A DNA stretch of 26,457 nucleotides, from IMG/VR virus record IMGVR_UViG_3300024273_001401, positions 1 to 26,457 of that record. The stretch is one strand, 5' to 3'. The stretch is from a virus. Made by a program: the position numbers and the translations under genes. Below, piece after piece: positions 1 through 5,543 of the stretch (its first letter is position 1; each line of letters starts with the position of its first letter). The notes below the pieces were generated by a model that worked only from the letters and a program-made list of their open reading frames with translations, was not told the origin of the DNA and ran no database searches.

Positions 1-261
1 AACTAAAATGTTACTGTTCCCATCTGTGCAGGTAACTAAAAACTCGTTTTTATCCTGCCTTTTTAGCTCCCAATTTTGGAAAGCTTCTTTCTTAAATTTG
101 GCTTCTATCTGATAGCTTCCAACTATATCTAAAAACCAATAACAATCTAGCTGTTCTAAAACTGCTCGCACTCCGGAGGTGTATGTTACACGTAAAAAGC
201 TGTTACGGTAGTATTGGTCTGTTCCGCTGTAATCACTAAATAATTCGTTTGCTGTCTTCAT
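1..261 (-). CDS. DUF6876-like small protein, 3' end cut by the window
   Basis: The minus-strand frame opens with ATG at 261-259 and stays open to the window edge, giving the first 87 residues. It starts MKTANELFSDYSGTDQYYR and contains TYTSGVRAVLEQLDCYWFLD followed by VGSYQ. The pattern 'YT-GV-...-CYW-LD-I-SYQ' is what I associate with DUF6876, a family of small proteins in Bacteroidota phages and conjugative elements with no assigned function. The stop codon lies outside the window. It is the last visible gene of a minus-strand series, 12 bases after the stop of its upstream neighbour. Family assignment is from memory of the motif; no catalytic residues are recognisable. Confidence 0.75.
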   Translation of the reverse strand, partial: MKTANELFSDYSGTDQYYRNSFLRVTYTSGVRAVLEQLDCYWFLDIVGSYQIEAKFKKEAFQNWELKRQDKNEFLVTCTDGNSNILV

Positions 262-273
262 AATTCCTAAAAT

Positions 274-471
274 TTAAATGTTATAATTGTGTGGTTGTGT
301 AAAAAAGTATATGATGCCGAAAAAGATCGAAGCGGTAAAACATTTACCTACAACTTCCCATGTGTTTTCGTATAAATTGTGTCCGAATGCTAAACTTGCT
401 ATTCCTATTCCTAAAGAAAATAACGCGAGCGCTCCGGTGGCTATATTTATATATTTTCGTAAAATTTCCAT
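274..471 (-). CDS. Small membrane protein with two predicted TM helices
   Basis: The 65-residue product begins MEILRKYINIATGALALF and has two hydrophobic stretches, about residues 8-29 and 46-57. They are separated by a short polar loop containing HNLYENTWE. The frame is open further upstream, but the ATG at 471-469 is preferred because it lies just downstream of the stop of the preceding gene (482) and places the first helix near the N-terminus. Function is not recognised. Small double-TM proteins in phage early regions can be membrane-located host-takeover or superinfection factors, but nothing here points to a specific job. Confidence 0.6.
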   Translation of the reverse strand: MEILRKYINIATGALALFSLGIGIASLAFGHNLYENTWEVVGKCFTASIFFGIIYFFTQPHNYNI

Positions 472-481
472 GTTGTTAGTT

Positions 482-703
482 TTAAAATTCGTTTTCGTCT
501 GTAGTGTCCCATTCAAGGAACAAAACAGTTCCTTTTTTTACGTGTATATAGTCCGTTGTGCCATTATAGCCTTCAAGCTCGTATCTTTTGTTGTACCTGC
601 AAAAATCACCTCTTAAAAAGCAGTATTTAGCCGTGGCTGTGCGTTTTACTAAAGTGCCTTTTTTGATGTCTTCAACTCTGGCGGTGGTGGCTGTGTCTTT
701 CAT
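482..703 (-). CDS. Small hypothetical protein downstream of the hammerhead ribozyme
   Basis: This 73-residue protein begins MKDTATTARVEDIKKGTLVKR. The middle and end (RGDFCRYNKRYELEGYN, then YIHVKKGTVLFLEWD) look like a small beta-rich fold. I have seen comparable short proteins with a 'V-KKG--VKR' start and an 'R-KKY-----Y------I--KKGT-L' end in Bacteroidota phages, but I know of no function. The leader is short and A-rich. A hammerhead ribozyme at 769-720 lies immediately upstream, so self-cleavage would give this gene an mRNA whose 5' end is about 22 bases before the ATG. The gene is real by spacing: stop-to-start gaps on either side are small and all neighbours share the strand. Confidence 0.65.
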   Translation of the reverse strand: MKDTATTARVEDIKKGTLVKRTATAKYCFLRGDFCRYNKRYELEGYNGTTDYIHVKKGTVLFLEWDTTDENEF

Positions 704-719
704 GATGTTTGTTTTTATT

Positions 720-769
720 GGTTAAGACTCCCGGAGGAGTTTCGGTCATTTAGACCTCGTCAGTTAACC
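720..769 (-). ncRNA. Hammerhead ribozyme (type I arrangement) in an mRNA leader
   Basis: Read on the minus strand from 769 to 720, all hammerhead core elements are present in order. Stem I is GGTTAA (769-764) pairing with TTAACC (725-720). The core CTGACGA (763-757) matches CUGANGA. Stem II is GGTC-TAAAT-GACC (756-744). GAAA is at 743-740. Stem III is ACTCC-TCCG-GGAGT (740-727), where A740 is also the last A of GAAA. C726 is the unpaired residue before the expected cleavage point between 726 and 725. The element fills nearly the whole gap between the stop at 771 and the ATG at 703, so it would cut the polycistronic transcript between these two genes. Stem I is short (6 bp) and I see no obvious internal loop for the usual loop-loop contact, so its activity is uncertain. 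Hammerheads are known in phages and prophages. Confidence 0.87.
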
Positions 770-770
770 T

Positions 771-1019
771 TTAGTATATATATAAATACATTATACCTTT
801 TTTGCTTATTACGTAGCTGTTGAAGGCTGTAAATAATGCTAGTACGTCAGTTGCACCATAAAAAACGTCTTCACGTTCATAGGTGTTAAAAATTAAAATT
901 CCTGCACCGTCTTTTTTCCATCTTACATTTCCGCAGGTGTAACTTGAAGAGCTTTCAATTATATATATCATTGCCTGCATTCTGATTTCTGTCGTTGTCA
1001 TTGTTTCTGTCGTTTTCAT
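771..1019 (-). CDS. Small hypothetical protein upstream of the ribozyme
   Basis: The 82-residue product starts MKTTETMTTTEIRMQAMIYI and ends with a hydrophobic tyrosine-rich tail (KKGIMYLYIY). A short beta-rich middle includes SSSYTCGNVRWKKDGAG. The Thr-rich opening (TTET-TTTEI) resembles that of its neighbours (KDTATTA, ETLTTTTA), as is common for small Bacteroidota phage proteins with similar leader codons. An internal ATG (MTTTEI) six codons in is an alternative start. No family is recognised. It is the second gene in the minus-strand series after the ArdA-like gene, and its stop codon directly abuts the hammerhead ribozyme. Confidence 0.55.
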   Translation of the reverse strand: MKTTETMTTTEIRMQAMIYIIESSSSYTCGNVRWKKDGAGILIFNTYEREDVFYGATDVLALFTAFNSYVISKKGIMYLYIY

Positions 1020-1059
1020 AATTTGTATGTGTTATAGGGTTGTTTTTTTGATCGGGTTT

Positions 1060-1635
1060 TTATCTCTCCATTAACCAACTAATTAACTCGGCTTCGTTTA
1101 TATAGTCAATAGGATCTTTTACACTCTCTAGGTTTCCGTAACCGTTAAATTTTATGTAGTCATGTGACCAATTCACGTAACCAAATTGTACAGCTCTGGC
1201 GGCTTCCATCGGAGCGTTAGAAAAAAACATATTAAAAAATTCATCATCGAAACAATAAATTTCGTCGTCGCCTCTTCTGTTTTCGTCGCAAAACTCTCTC
1301 CATAGGTTTAGCTTCTCGCTGTCATCTAAATTTTCGAAGTCTATTTCGATATACTTATATATCTGTTCGAAGTTGCACCCGGATTCAGAATAAAACTCTT
1401 CTGGGAATCCTTCGAAATCTGTTATCATTATCTCTTCTCTTATACTTCCGTAATCATCAAGCGGGCTAATTTTGTCACACTTTTTAAAATGCTCGCTTAT
1501 ATATTCGTTTAGTTCGTCGGCATCTGAAAAGTCGTTCAGCTCTACCCAATGACCAAATTCAAATTGGCTTCCATCGTTATAACTCGCATAATCAGTTAAA
1601 AAAATCTTTGCTGTTGTTGTGGTTAAAGTTTCCAT
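1060..1635 (-). CDS. ardA: ArdA-like antirestriction protein
   Basis: The 191-residue, strongly acidic protein contains KIFLTDYASYNDG near residue 10, then FGHWVEL, a helix-like DADELNEYISEHF, and ITDFEGFPEEF. This is the order seen in ArdA (PF07275): 'I-V-DLAAYN-G---G-W--L', then the 'I-D-EGFP' segment. ArdA proteins mimic B-form DNA through surface acid residues and block type I restriction enzymes. The C-terminal part has FSNAPMEAARAVQFG and FNGYGNLES, an extension that recurs on ArdA-like proteins of Bacteroidota mobile elements as far as I recall. It is the first gene of the minus-strand series, consistent with early expression on entry. Upstream lies an AT-rich inverted repeat (1695-1725). 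Confidence 0.8.
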   Translation of the reverse strand: METLTTTTAKIFLTDYASYNDGSQFEFGHWVELNDFSDADELNEYISEHFKKCDKISPLDDYGSIREEIMITDFEGFPEEFYSESGCNFEQIYKYIEIDFENLDDSEKLNLWREFCDENRRGDDEIYCFDDEFFNMFFSNAPMEAARAVQFGYVNWSHDYIKFNGYGNLESVKDPIDYINEAELISWLMER

Positions 1636-1780
1636 GTTGTTAAATGTTAAATTGTTAAAATGTAGTAGCGCTTCACTACTTATATGCGTAAAACTTACTA
1701 TTAATATTGATATTAAGAATAGTAAAGAGTCAATTTAACTATCTTATTTGCTTATAATGGTATAAGAATAATTTATAATA
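1636..1780. promoter_or_regulatory. Control region of the minus-strand operon
   Basis: The segment separates ardA from the noncoding region. It holds an inverted repeat, TTACTATT (1695-1702) and AATAGTAA (1718-1725), around the AT-rich core AATATTGATATT. The 18 bases 1699-1716 recur exactly at 23909-23926, upstream of the portal gene. No perfect TAnnTTTG element could be placed on the minus strand here, so the start of ardA transcription is not defined. The inverted repeat is a good candidate for an operator or a phage-specific promoter, by inference only. Confidence 0.4.
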
Positions 1781-2380
1781 ATGCGGAAAGATTAGGAATT
1801 TCAGCTGATGACAAACGAACAAAACAAGACAAGACCGGGACAGCAAAGGAATCTGTAGGGAAGTAAAACCTTACTTTTGAATTTTACAAATGTTAAAATT
1901 ATCTTAAAATAGGGCTTGAAGTAGTGGCGCTAATTAGTAGGAAATTGGGTGTATTGGCGCTATAAATGAATAAAAAAAGACTGGGGTTTTGTTTGTTTGG
2001 GAAGTTTGGAGGGAGGGAGTCCAGAGTCCAAATTGGAAGGATATAGAAAGAAGCGGAGTAACTCGGAGTCCTGCTGTAAACAATAAGAACAATAGCAGGA
2101 ACAGCGGTAAAAATATAGATCGCTGTTCTGTAGGTTGCGCAATTGGTCACCACGTCGGGAAATCTAGAGGGGTAAAGCTTGCGAAGTCTAGCAATAGCAC
2201 AGTATTTTTACATTAGTTTTACTTTATCTAATAACGAAACAGTTTGCTTCCTGCTGATGGAAGGAGAGCAGGACACAGGACAGAACCAGAACTTGTCTAC
2301 CTGCTGAGCATATAAGCAGAAATTAAGGCTGAAAACAGCTTAAAAAGCTAAAGTAGTATATAAAAATTGCCACGTCCTGC
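1780..2380 (+). ncRNA. Candidate large structured noncoding RNA or structured DNA region
   Basis: No convincing gene is present; the open frames in it have no phage-like composition or start context. The stretch is visibly more GC- and G-rich than the flanks and is dense in hairpins. Examples are AAGTAA/TTACTT (1861-1876), AGTTTGGA/TCCAAATT (2003-2034), CCTGCT/AGCAGG (2070-2099), AACAGCG/CGCTGTT (2100-2127), a second CCTGCT/AGCAGG (2250-2272), CTGCT/AGCAG (2301-2319) and AGGCTG/CAGCTT (2326-2341). Three share nearly the same stem with different loops. Large ornate RNAs of phages (the GOLLD and ROOL classes) are one possibility, a replication origin another. Strand is assumed plus because the hairpins are purine-rich on that strand. 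No class could be matched by eye. Confidence 0.4.
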
Positions 2381-2817
2381 ACAGAAAAAGGCAAAAAAAA
2401 TATTCAAACCGAACCAAAAACGACCCCCATACCTCAAAAACGTAGGATTTCCCTTTCACTCGCCGCAACGCATATATATGTATACCCCCCAACCCTACCA
2501 TCATACACAATTTTTTTTTTTTCTTACTGTAAACAGCCTGATATTCAAGTTACAAACTGTTAAAAGGCTTGGTGTTAATTTTCGTTAATTTATTTTGAAG
2601 AATAATTTGGAGCATTAGCAATCTTTTCGTTATATTTCTATTATGTTAATAACTTTTCGATTTGTTTCGATTGAAATTAGGTTTAAAAAAGCGTGATAAT
2701 TGTACGTACAAAGAAACTCAAAGTTTTTATATACCTTTTTTTAGGGTTAAAAAGCTTGTTAAGCACTGGTTTTATTGAATATAGCCGTTTGTTGTCGTTT
2801 CGAAAAGGACATTGGTG

Positions 2818-2832
2818 GGGTATTTGATACCC
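2818..2832. repeat. Perfect inverted repeat, operator-like
   Basis: GGGTAT and ATACCC (6 bp each) flank a three-base centre TTG. No T-run follows, so it is not a convincing terminator. Symmetry of this size fits a dimeric repressor site, or a hairpin within the noncoding region. Confidence 0.35.
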
Positions 2833-2946
2833 TAAAATAAGGTACTTTTAAGGGGTTTTTAGGGTTTTTTGGTAGTTTTGTAAAAATGCCCATAATTTGT
2901 TTTTGGTGATTCCTAATTTTCACAAGAGAAGTTTTCACCAGGCATA

Positions 2947-3002
2947 ACTAATAGTAATTAGTAATGAATTCGTAATGAATTAGTAATAGTAAAGAGTAAT
3001 AA
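2947..3002. repeat. Iteron-like cluster of GTAAT repeats
   Basis: Within about 55 bases the pentamer GTAAT occurs five times, plus a GTAAA variant. A repeated 10-mer GTAATGAATT occurs at about 2961-2970 and 2972-2981. The 13 bases AATAGTAAAGAGT at 2985-2997 also occur at 1718-1730, so the noncoding region is bracketed by the same sequence. Such a cluster could bind the RepL-like initiator or a regulator; no function can be shown from sequence alone. Confidence 0.35.
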
Positions 3003-3035
3003 GTGGACTAATGTATAACTAATAAATAATTAAGA

Positions 3036-3293
3036 ATGGAGAGATTTGATTTAGAACAATCATTTAAAGACTGTTTGAAAAAAAGAGGTTATCCTGTGGA
3101 TTTTAAAGGGGAAATCTTAGAAGATTTAAAAGCTTTGTATTACGCCGGAACTTCTGACGTTTTACAAGAGTTGACAATTATTATTGCTTATCAAGGCAAA
3201 GAATGTGGCAGAGCAATTTTAAAAGACATAGACGTTCAGTTGTCAAATTACTTTAAGGAACAGAAGAAGAAGAAAAAGAAGAAGAAGAAGTGA
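3036..3293 (+). CDS. Small phage protein with a polylysine C-terminus (paralogue of the next gene)
   Basis: The 85-residue protein begins MERFDLEQSFKDCLKKRG. It aligns by eye with the next gene product: 'F--C-KKRG------GEILEDLK--YYAG---VLQEL' here against 'F--YMKSNG------RLFREIK-AFFNG---LLNLM' there. The shape (F---Y-K--G, then E-K-AF--G) is shared by many small proteins of unknown function in Bacteroidota phages. The last ten codons (AAG/AAA) encode an unbroken lysine run ending at the TGA, which may bind nucleic acid or have grown by repeat slippage. The ATG at 3036 follows an AT-rich leader typical of Bacteroidota. It opens the plus-strand early operon. Confidence 0.65.
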   Translation: MERFDLEQSFKDCLKKRGYPVDFKGEILEDLKALYYAGTSDVLQELTIIIAYQGKECGRAILKDIDVQLSNYFKEQKKKKKKKKK

Positions 3294-3323
3294 ATCATTA
3301 TTAATTATGTTAAAACCAACAAT

Positions 3324-3620
3324 ATGAATAGTAGCGAAAAATTAAATATAGACTATCAATTTAGCCTCTACATGAAATCAAATGGACTTGTTCAAAGTGA
3401 ACTACCACCTCGTTTATTTAGAGAGATTAAAAGAGCTTTTTTTAATGGTGCGGGACAGTTATTGAATTTAATGAAAAATGACCTTCCTGAGATACCTATT
3501 GAGCAAGCCTCTGTTAAATTGCACTTCATGGAGTATCAAATTGAAAACTACAATGACCAAGAAAAAATACGTGATAAAATGTTTGAACTTATGCTAAAGC
3601 GTAGAGATAATTTAAACTGA
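3324..3620 (+). CDS. Small phage protein, paralogue of the preceding gene
   Basis: The 98-residue product begins MNSSEKLNIDYQFSLYMKSNG and continues through PPRLFREIKRAFFNGAGQLL. It is predicted mostly helical, with a charged C-terminus (KMFELMLKRRDNLN). It matches the family shape 'Y-K--GL-----P---RE-K-AF--G' frequently found in early regions of Bacteroidota phages; function is not known to me. The similarity to the gene just upstream suggests a tandem duplication. It is followed after five bases by the next gene on the same strand. Confidence 0.65.
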   Translation: MNSSEKLNIDYQFSLYMKSNGLVQSELPPRLFREIKRAFFNGAGQLLNLMKNDLPEIPIEQASVKLHFMEYQIENYNDQEKIRDKMFELMLKRRDNLN

Positions 3621-3625
3621 TAATT

Positions 3626-3847
3626 ATGAGTACAGCAGATAAAGTAGAATCACTCAAAGCATTGGCTACTGCTTATAGAGTGGCGCAATTATTCAGGTTT
3701 TGTTCTAAGGAAAATGAAGTGCCGTTTATCGCAGATAATTTCAATTTCAACGACGAGTATCTCCTAGGAATTGCTTGCGAACAATACCAAGGGTTAAGTA
3801 CAGAGAACATAGTAAAAATACTCATTGAAACAATTGAGGAATTATGA
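3626..3847 (+). CDS. Small hypothetical protein
   Basis: This 73-residue, probably helical protein begins MSTADKVESLKALATAYRVAQ and ends ENIVKILIETIEEL. No family is recognised. It is tightly placed: five bases after the previous stop, and its own stop overlaps the start of the next gene in an ATGA junction (3844-3847). That indicates translational coupling and supports it as a true gene. Confidence 0.55.
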   Translation: MSTADKVESLKALATAYRVAQLFRFCSKENEVPFIADNFNFNDEYLLGIACEQYQGLSTENIVKILIETIEEL

Positions 3848-4230
3848 CAAAACAGGAAGCGATAAAACTAGCCTATGGACTATACTTTTATAAGCACAAC
3901 AAGCAAATAGATGAAAACGGTTGGATTGACGTATCTGTATTTAAAGAAATGGGCGACTATGGGGAAGTTTTTTTACGTGGCAGAAATGAGTTTGATGATA
4001 ATGGACTTTGCCGCCCCATGTCACTCAACGGTATAGAACACAATAACGGTTGGGTTAAAATCGAAAGTGCCGAAGACTTACCTAAAAGAAACGGCGTTTA
4101 TTTAACTATTAGAGGCAATGGTTTAATGATTAAAGAACAGTTTTATGTCAATTACCCAAAACCTTGGCTAGACCTGTTAAAAATAACGCATTGGTTGCCT
4201 ATCAAAAGGCAATTGAAGCCTATTTACTAA
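3844..4230 (+). CDS. DUF551-like phage protein
   Basis: The 128-residue protein begins MTKQEAIKLAYGLYFYKHN. In its C-terminal half it contains GWVKIESAEDLPKRNGVYL followed by KITHWLPI. The pairing 'W-KIES-EDLP----VY' with 'I-THW-P' is the hallmark of DUF551-type proteins, small phage and prophage proteins of unknown function that end in this tryptophan-containing strand. The N-terminal part (KLAYG-YF-K, DENGWIDV) is typical of Bacteroidota phage members that carry an extra helical head. It overlaps its upstream neighbour by four bases. Its stop is followed by a 124-base promoter-bearing gap. Confidence 0.65.
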   Translation: MTKQEAIKLAYGLYFYKHNKQIDENGWIDVSVFKEMGDYGEVFLRGRNEFDDNGLCRPMSLNGIEHNNGWVKIESAEDLPKRNGVYLTIRGNGLMIKEQFYVNYPKPWLDLLKITHWLPIKRQLKPIY

Positions 4231-4295
4231 GTAGACAATAACAGCAAAAAACAGAGTAAGTATAAAAGCTTTTAAATAATACTATTAATATTATA

Positions 4296-4324
4296 TTGAT
4301 ATTAGATTAATATTTATATATTTG
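4296..4324 (+). promoter_or_regulatory. Bacteroidota-type promoter
   Basis: TTG (4296-4298) and TATATTTG (4317-4324) are separated by 18 bases. This fits the TTG-N17-23-TAnnTTTG arrangement used by the primary sigma factor of Bacteroidota, with a predicted start near 4331. The motif ACTATTAATATT lies just upstream (4281-4292). The promoter would drive the gene starting at 4355 and the genes after it. Confidence 0.65.
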
Positions 4325-4354
4325 TTATAGGGATTATTTAAAACGAAACTTACT

Positions 4355-4657
4355 ATGGCTGAAATCACAAAAGAGGTTTTTATCGGTGCTATGAACGCAT
4401 TAAGAAGCCAATACTACATTGATTACGAAAATTCACAGATACTAGAAAGTATTTTTCCAGATAGCGACATTTCAAGCTACGACAACTCCATTTTAATAGG
4501 TACTATTATACGTTTACTTCGGGTTCATTTTCCTGTTGTGGATGGCAATTGTCCTTTGGAAAATTTCTGCTATGATGGAAACTTTAACCAAGGCGAAAAA
4601 GACGAAACGCTATTCGCAGATGCACTATGGAATGAACTCACCAAACAAAAGAAATAG
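4355..4657 (+). CDS. Hypothetical protein
   Basis: The 100-residue protein begins MAEITKEVFIGAMNALRSQY and ends FADALWNELTKQKK. It is acidic and probably helical, with segments SQILESIFPDSD and ILIGTIIRLLRVHFP. I do not recognise a family. It is preceded by a well-formed promoter, and the next gene starts two bases after its stop, so it heads a small transcription unit. Confidence 0.55.
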   Translation: MAEITKEVFIGAMNALRSQYYIDYENSQILESIFPDSDISSYDNSILIGTIIRLLRVHFPVVDGNCPLENFCYDGNFNQGEKDETLFADALWNELTKQKK

Positions 4658-4658
4658 T

Positions 4659-4886
4659 ATGGTTGAAAGAGTTAACTGTAGCCAATGTATTCATTTTATA
4701 CCTCCTGTTCAAGAACAAGGAAATATAGTTGGAAAAGTAACCCAAAAAGCGCAATGTGACTTAGGGTCAAGAGTTACTTTTCGAAAGCCTACAACCAATT
4801 GGTATCTTGATTATGGTGGTTATTTTCGGTATTGTAGTGAATACGAATTGAAAAGAGGAAAAAACCCTCTTTATTTAATTATATAA
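4659..4886 (+). CDS. Small cysteine-containing, possibly zinc-binding protein
   Basis: The 75-residue product uses the ATG at 4659, one base after the previous TAG. A longer frame reaching back to 4536 would run inside the upstream gene and is not preferred. It begins MVERVNCSQCIHF and has later cysteines in KAQCDLGSR and YFRYCSEYE. The C-x2-C...C...C spacing is suggestive of a structural metal site, and 'NC--C-HF' openings are common in small phage proteins of unknown role. It is followed by a 304-base noncoding segment. Confidence 0.55.
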   Translation: MVERVNCSQCIHFIPPVQEQGNIVGKVTQKAQCDLGSRVTFRKPTTNWYLDYGGYFRYCSEYELKRGKNPLYLII

Positions 4887-5099
4887 TTATCAAAACCCTT
4901 GGGGGCTGCTTAATTCCATTAGCGAACGACCTCCAACGGAAATAATCGGGTCTAGTAATGCTCGTTACTCATATACGTCGTTTATTAATTATTATTTACG
5001 ATAAACTCAATCTGAGGGTTTAACCTACACAGATGAAGGGATTTTGATATTTGAAAATGGTTGGGTTTTTTCCGTGGTGGGTTGTCCCCAACCAAAAGG
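4887..5099 (+). ncRNA. Candidate structured RNA between coding regions
   Basis: No gene is seen here. The segment folds locally. AACGAC (4925-4930) can pair with GTCGTT (4977-4982), enclosing a hairpin AGTAAT-GCTC-GTTACT (4954-4969) and a GACC/GGTC pairing (4929-4932/4949-4952) that competes with the enclosing stem at 4929-4930. Further on, TGGTTGGG (5058-5065) can pair with CCCAACCA (5087-5094), with an alternative hairpin GGTTG-TCCC-CAACC (5080-5093). Mutually exclusive stems of this kind would suit a regulatory leader of the gene at 5191. I could not match any known class, and chance pairings are possible in a short segment. Confidence 0.35.
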
Positions 5100-5157
5100 T
5101 GTCAGAGAGTGCGGTTCTCAATTCGAAGTAACAGGTTCGAGTCCTGTTCTGACCACA
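5100..5157 (+). pseudogene. tRNA-like 3' half: T arm plus acceptor strand
   Basis: A canonical T arm is present: stem ACAGG (5131-5135) with CCTGT (5143-5147) around the loop TTCGAGT. A seven-base acceptor strand TCTGACC (5148-5154) and A at the discriminator position follow. Six of the seven can pair with TGTCAGA at 5100-5106. Only 24 bases lie between, too few for normal D and anticodon arms, and no anticodon stem can be drawn. It is therefore a tRNA remnant, a reduced tRNA-like element, or the tRNA-derived part of an integration site. No integrase gene is visible in the window. Confidence 0.4.
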
Positions 5158-5190
5158 AATGTGTAATTGCTGTTATAAAAATTTTAAATT

Positions 5191-5541
5191 ATGAGTTCAA
5201 TATTGTTAAGAAAGCTGACTAAAAAATCAATCTTAAAATTCGGAAAATTTAAAGATTATACAGTAGGACATTTATTTGGAATGAAAAAACAAATGGAGTT
5301 AACATCAATTTATTTCAATTTAAGCACAATTACGTATACTGATGATATTCTTGATGAATTGGGAATTACAGAAGAATACAGGATTGAAAAACCATCAAAA
5401 AACGTAGAATTATATGAAGATTTTATGATGATGAAATACGGTAAAAAACAAAAGTCAAGCAAAGAATCAAAACAAATAAAAACGAGAAATTTACTTTTCA
5501 AAAAAGGTCTTTTGCAGTCAATTAATCACGGACACCGCTAA
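5191..5541 (+). CDS. Hypothetical phage protein (KFGK-K-TV type)
   Basis: The 116-residue basic protein begins MSSILLRKLTKKSILKFGKF and continues KDYTVGHLFGM and IYFNLSTITYTDDILDELGI. The pattern 'K-LKFGK-K--TV--------L----YFN-S-I-F-D-IL-ELGI-----I-KP' recurs in short proteins of Bacteroidota phages. I know no demonstrated function; its start resembles the small C-terminal domain of some exonuclease-like proteins (KFGK-KG---). The tail is rich in lysine. It follows the structured noncoding segment, and its stop lies two bases before the nuclease-like gene. Confidence 0.6.
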   Translation: MSSILLRKLTKKSILKFGKFKDYTVGHLFGMKKQMELTSIYFNLSTITYTDDILDELGITEEYRIEKPSKNVELYEDFMMMKYGKKQKSSKESKQIKTRNLLFKKGLLQSINHGHR

Positions 5542-5543
5542 CT

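Larger units (their letters stand above)
2381..3035. other. AT-rich noncoding leader before the plus-strand early genes
   Basis: I see no convincing gene in this 650-base stretch. It holds a run of thirteen T (about 2510-2522), the 12-base palindrome TTGTACGTACAA (2700-2711), a compact inverted repeat GGGTAT-TTG-ATACCC (2818-2832), a short direct repeat TTTTCAC around 2920-2940, and a cluster of GTAAT repeats just upstream of the first plus-strand gene. Together with the hairpin-rich segment to its left this could be an origin or control region, but nothing identifies it as such. Confidence 0.35.

Noticed and set aside
287-616. Plus-strand frame opposite the small minus-strand genes
   Set aside because: It is antisense to two frames with better start context and spacing, and its product has no recognisable features.
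1899-2216. Overlapping open frames on both strands in the noncoding region
   Set aside because: Composition is unlike the neighbouring genes, starts lack plausible leaders, several frames overlap each other, and the DNA is dominated by hairpins.
2367-2588. Plus-strand frame of 73 codons
   Set aside because: Reads through the homopolymer T-run and proline/lysine low-complexity sequence; no family resemblance and no operon context.
5100-5157. Complete tRNA gene
   Set aside because: Only the T arm and acceptor are credible; the 24-base interval cannot hold D and anticodon arms and no anticodon can be assigned.
5339-5375. Second hammerhead-like core (CTGATGA)
   Set aside because: It lies inside a coding sequence, and no stem II, GAAA and stem III follow in the right order. 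Other CTGANGA matches (near 1803 and 19194) fail in the same way.
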